Shown: positions 6,200 through 8,123 of the stretch, one piece after another
Numbering within the stretch: position 1 is the stretch's first letter
How the letters are laid out: the number at the start of each line of letters is the position of its first letter
From: a bacterium
GTDB lineage: Bacteria > Babelota > Babeliae > Babelales > Vermiphilaceae
DNA: 8,123 nucleotides
Assembly (NCBI GenBank): GCA_030672115.1
Contig: DAOVGZ010000045.1
Span: 1 to 8,123, forward strand
Reading direction: 5' to 3'
Notes under the pieces: model-generated
Seen by the model: only the letters and a program-made list of their open reading frames with translations
Databases searched by the model: none
What the model was told of the DNA's origin: nothing
Translations under genes and position numbers: made by a program

Positions 6200-6213
6200 C
6201 AAAAGGCCTTTTG
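6200..6213. promoter_or_regulatory. 14-base perfect palindrome upstream of a promoter
   Basis: CAAAAGGCCTTTTG is its own reverse complement. It lies 28 bases before the -35 of the next gene's promoter. It could be an operator or a small hairpin; the related CTTTTGC recurs at 6231-6237. Function is unproven. Confidence 0.35.
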
Positions 6214-6241
6214 CTTACTCTCTAGGGGGGCTTTTGCGCTC

Positions 6242-6271
6242 TTGAAAATCATCTAGTATTCTGAATATATA
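6242..6271 (+). promoter_or_regulatory. Promoter of the third exported-protein gene
   Basis: TTGAAA (6242-6247, five of six) is followed after 18 bases by TATATA (6266-6271, four of six); TATAAA at 6268-6273 is an alternative -10 with a 20-base spacer. The predicted transcript starts near 6278, which leaves a leader of about 25 bases before the ATG at 6303 and rules out the upstream in-frame ATG at 6273. Confidence 0.55.
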
Positions 6272-6290
6272 AATGGAAATCTTAAATTTT

Positions 6291-6295
6291 GGAGG
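6291..6295 (+). promoter_or_regulatory. Strong ribosome binding site deciding the start at 6303
   Basis: GGAGG, the strongest Shine-Dalgarno in the window, lies seven bases before the ATG at 6303. The in-frame ATG at 6273 would read through it and would put ten extra residues in front of a well-formed signal peptide. Confidence 0.85.
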
Positions 6296-6302
6296 AAATA
6301 TT

Positions 6303-6947
6303 ATGAAAAGAATAAAAAACACGATTTTTGCTATTCTTGTAGGGTCAATGGCCTTTTCTGCTTTTGGTAACGAATTTCACGTACACGTTGATGGCGCAAA
6401 CCTTGGAAGAAGAACCACAAAAATGATCAACAATACCAACAAAACAGCTAAAGAACTCAATAAAACAATACTTGCTACTTTACCTATGATAAACAAAGTC
6501 TGTGGTACTGCTAACATCTGGGCTGAAATTATCAATAAACCAGCTGGTGAAAACAGTTTTATGCTCAACATGAACTGCGAAAAATTATTAAACGAAGCCA
6601 ATGAAATACTAAATAAAATAGACTCAGGAATGTTTACTGCTGAACGAATTACTGAAAAATTTGAAAAAATAATCAAAAGCCCAGCCATGAAAAAAATGGT
6701 AGAGAATCTACAAAAAATTTTTGAGGGAGTTAAATTTAACGGAAACGTTAATATTGATCTCACGAAAAAAGAACTCGACGAATTCAAAACAAAATACGAT
6801 AATGGCATAAATGAATCAAAAGAATGGCGCCTTTTTCTTGATAAGATTTATTATCCTATCAAAGTAACCTGCTACTCAACTGCCGTATTACTTTGGGCTG
6901 TAACAGTATATGTGGGCACTAAAATATACAAAGAAACACAAATTTAA
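6303..6947 (+). CDS. Unrecognised exported protein with C-terminal membrane anchor
   Basis: I do not recognise this 214-residue protein. Residues 1-22 form a signal peptide (MKRIKNT, hydrophobic core, SAFG). The mature part opens with an alternating FHVHVDG element, then an Asn/Lys/Thr-rich, mostly helical region (about 34-180) carrying Cys67 and Cys92, a possible disulfide pair outside the cytoplasm. One membrane segment at about 186-206 is introduced by IKVTC, with the short basic tail KIYKETQI. I placed the start at 6303, not the in-frame ATG at 6273, because of GGAGG and the signal peptide. It has its own promoter and terminator, and its ribosome binding site suggests high expression. It has the same build as the two preceding proteins and the same length as the second, but no convincing residue-level alignment by eye. 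Its stop lies six bases from the converging aminopeptidase stop. Confidence 0.83.
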   Translation: MKRIKNTIFAILVGSMAFSAFGNEFHVHVDGANLGRRTTKMINNTNKTAKELNKTILATLPMINKVCGTANIWAEIINKPAGENSFMLNMNCEKLLNEANEILNKIDSGMFTAERITEKFEKIIKSPAMKKMVENLQKIFEGVKFNGNVNIDLTKKELDEFKTKYDNGINESKEWRLFLDKIYYPIKVTCYSTAVLLWAVTVYVGTKIYKETQI

Positions 6948-6953
6948 AACAAC

Positions 6954-8123
6954 TTACGATTCATACGAATCAGAAAAAGAGGATCCATTTGGGTCCTCTT
7001 TTTCTTTTTGCATCATTTTTTCAATTGCATCAATTTCTTTTGGAAGTTCTTCACTAAGACAAACAACCCCATCTTTAACCATCCAAAAATCATCTTCTAT
7101 GCGAATACCAATATTTTCTTCTGGAATATAGACTCCTGGTTCAATGGTAAAAACGTCACCTTCTTGAAGTGGACGGTCAATATTACCAACATCATGCACG
7201 TCGAGGCCCAAAAAATGCCCGATACCGTGAATAAAAAAATTATCGAGACTTCGAGCCTTTAAAAACTTTTTCGCCAAATGATAGAGAGATTTGTCTTGTT
7301 CTTTTTCATTTTTTAGCCACATTCCTGGCCGAGCTTCTTCTGCAACAAACTTTTGTGTGTCCAAAACAGCTTGATAAAGCTCTTTTTGTCGTTTTGTAAA
7401 AGATCCCGAAACAGGATAGGTTCTGGTTATATCGGCACAATAGTTGCCTATTTGAGCACCAATATCAACAACTACAAGGTCTCCATCAACCAATTGTCCA
7501 TTATTTGATGTGTAATGAAGAACTGTACCATTTTTTCCAGATGCAATAACAGAAGGAAACGCTTTTTGTGATCCTGAAGCAGTGAAAATATATTCTAGCG
7601 CACCTTGAACTTCTTTTTCTGAAACCTCTGACTCTATTGCCTGTGCTGCAGATTCATGTGCCATTATTGTTATACCAACAGCTTCATACATGCGTTCAAT
7701 TTCTTGCTTATCCTTTTTTCTACGCATTGTTGCAACCGTACCAGAGATATCAACCAATGAAGATACAATTTCAGGAGCAAATTGCTTAATACGCTCAAGA
7801 ATAAAACGTTGCTCAATATATTCGTAACTATTATCTGGAGCTAATACAAAAAGCTTACCACCATCAGCGACAATTTTTTTTAGTTGTTGTAAAAAGTTTT
7901 GATATTGTTGAGAAGTAAAAAATGGATGGAAACTATAACCTGAACATGTTTCGCCTAGTTTTCCTACCTGTGTAACGCCCAGTTTTTTTGGATTGTTTAC
8001 ATCAATAGTATTATCCATCCACTGTGAACGATCCATATCATACTTTGGAGTATACAATGTTGAAGTTCCATCAAAATTACACAACATAGCAACACCTGGC
8101 TCTTCAAGGCCTGTCAAATAAAA
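6954..8123 (-). CDS. pepP: Xaa-Pro aminopeptidase, M24B family (5' end off window)
   Basis: This cytoplasmic dinuclear-metal (usually Mn) enzyme removes an N-terminal residue that precedes proline. The reading frame stays open to the window edge: the TTG at 8117 is an internal Leu in FYLTGLEEPG, a typical aminopeptidase-P N-domain motif, so the true start lies beyond 8123. In the 389 visible residues the N-domain covers about 1-130 and the pita-bread catalytic domain about 135-360. The five metal ligands are present: Asp220 (VVVDIG), Asp231 (ADITRTYP), His303 (HGIGHFLG), Glu328 (TIEPGVY) and Glu343 (IRIEDD). His203 (LHYTSN) and His310 (DVHD) also match active-site histidines of PepP. After the usual end the protein carries an acidic, Ser-rich tail (KEKEDPNGSSFSD) encoded by the neighbour's terminator. 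No good minus-strand terminator follows. A general M24 proline peptidase is the only alternative. Confidence 0.93.
   Translation of the reverse strand, partial: FYLTGLEEPGVAMLCNFDGTSTLYTPKYDMDRSQWMDNTIDVNNPKKLGVTQVGKLGETCSGYSFHPFFTSQQYQNFLQQLKKIVADGGKLFVLAPDNSYEYIEQRFILERIKQFAPEIVSSLVDISGTVATMRRKKDKQEIERMYEAVGITIMAHESAAQAIESEVSEKEVQGALEYIFTASGSQKAFPSVIASGKNGTVLHYTSNNGQLVDGDLVVVDIGAQIGNYCADITRTYPVSGSFTKRQKELYQAVLDTQKFVAEEARPGMWLKNEKEQDKSLYHLAKKFLKARSLDNFFIHGIGHFLGLDVHDVGNIDRPLQEGDVFTIEPGVYIPEENIGIRIEDDFWMVKDGVVCLSEELPKEIDAIEKMMQKEKEDPNGSSFSDSYES
6974..7003 (+). terminator. Intrinsic terminator inside the end of the converging aminopeptidase gene
   Basis: A 13-base-pair stem (AAAAAGAGGATCC with GGGTCCTCTTTTT, one T-G wobble) closes an ATTT loop and is followed by CTTTTT. 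It starts 26 bases after the stop of the third exported-protein gene. It lies wholly within the coding sequence of the minus-strand aminopeptidase gene, covering its C-terminal tail codons. On the minus strand no T-run follows the stem, so it acts in the plus direction. Confidence 0.8.

Noticed and set aside
6273..6302. Upstream ATG start for the third exported protein
   Set aside because: It would sit at the predicted -10 region, translate through the Shine-Dalgarno, and add MEILNFGGNI before a complete signal peptide.
6377..6808. 143-codon minus-strand open frame opposite the third exported protein
   Set aside because: It is an antisense shadow with Ser/Phe/Leu-rich composition and no ribosome binding site; the sense frame has a promoter, GGAGG and a signal peptide.
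8115..8117. TTG at 8117 as the true start of the aminopeptidase
   Set aside because: The frame continues to the edge as FYL before TGLEEPG, matching the internal N-domain motif of the family, so the gene is 5'-truncated by the window.
1..8123. tRNA, rRNA, CRISPR array, insertion sequence or phage remnant
   Set aside because: No cloverleaf-like sequence with a GGTTCRA-type T loop, no spaced repeats, no transposase frame and no flanking inverted repeats were seen on either strand.

Overview
The window is AT-rich bacterial chromosome with compact genes, A/T-ending codons and many Lys/Asn codons. It pairs ordinary housekeeping genes with a short run of unrecognised exported proteins. That mix fits a host-associated, reduced-genome bacterium with a Gram-negative-type envelope. 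My best guess is Dependentiae (TM6, the Babela-like amoeba and protist endosymbionts), but this rests on overall look and not on a search; Rickettsia-, Legionella- or Chlamydia-like lineages are not excluded.

Layout. Positions 1-1045 (minus strand) hold the start of a str operon: rpsL (S12), rpsG (S7) and the first 53 codons of fusA (EF-G), separated by 17 and 15 bases. Positions 1046-1366 are a gene-free spacer with a weak promoter candidate for rpsL. Positions 1367-2494 (plus) encode a site-2 zinc metalloprotease of the RseP/RasP type, standing alone and followed by an intrinsic terminator. Converging on it is rplM (L13, minus, 2723-3163), which ends at a very long GC-rich hairpin with no rpsI behind it. 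A divergent intergenic region (3164-3368) separates rplM from an NhaC-family Na+/H+ antiporter gene (3369-4934).

The accessory part is 4948-6947. Three genes there encode proteins of 144, 214 and 214 residues that I do not recognise. All share one architecture: an N-terminal signal peptide, a charged and mostly helical central region, and one membrane segment near the C-terminus introduced by a Lys-x(1-2)-Cys element. The first two lie directly behind nhaC, with no terminator between, and probably share its transcript, which ends at a hairpin at 6134-6174. The third has its own promoter (6242-6271), a strong GGAGG ribosome binding site and its own terminator (6974-7003). That terminator sits inside the 3' end of the converging gene for an M24B Xaa-Pro aminopeptidase (6954-8123, minus, 5' end off the window).

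Working together: the ribosomal and EF-G genes are a translation unit. The RseP-like protease, the antiporter and the three exported proteins all act at or across the inner membrane. The three small proteins are the most novel content; their shared build suggests one functional set or a fast-diverging family of envelope or host-facing proteins, but no function can be assigned from sequence alone. No tRNA, rRNA, CRISPR array, insertion sequence or phage gene was seen.
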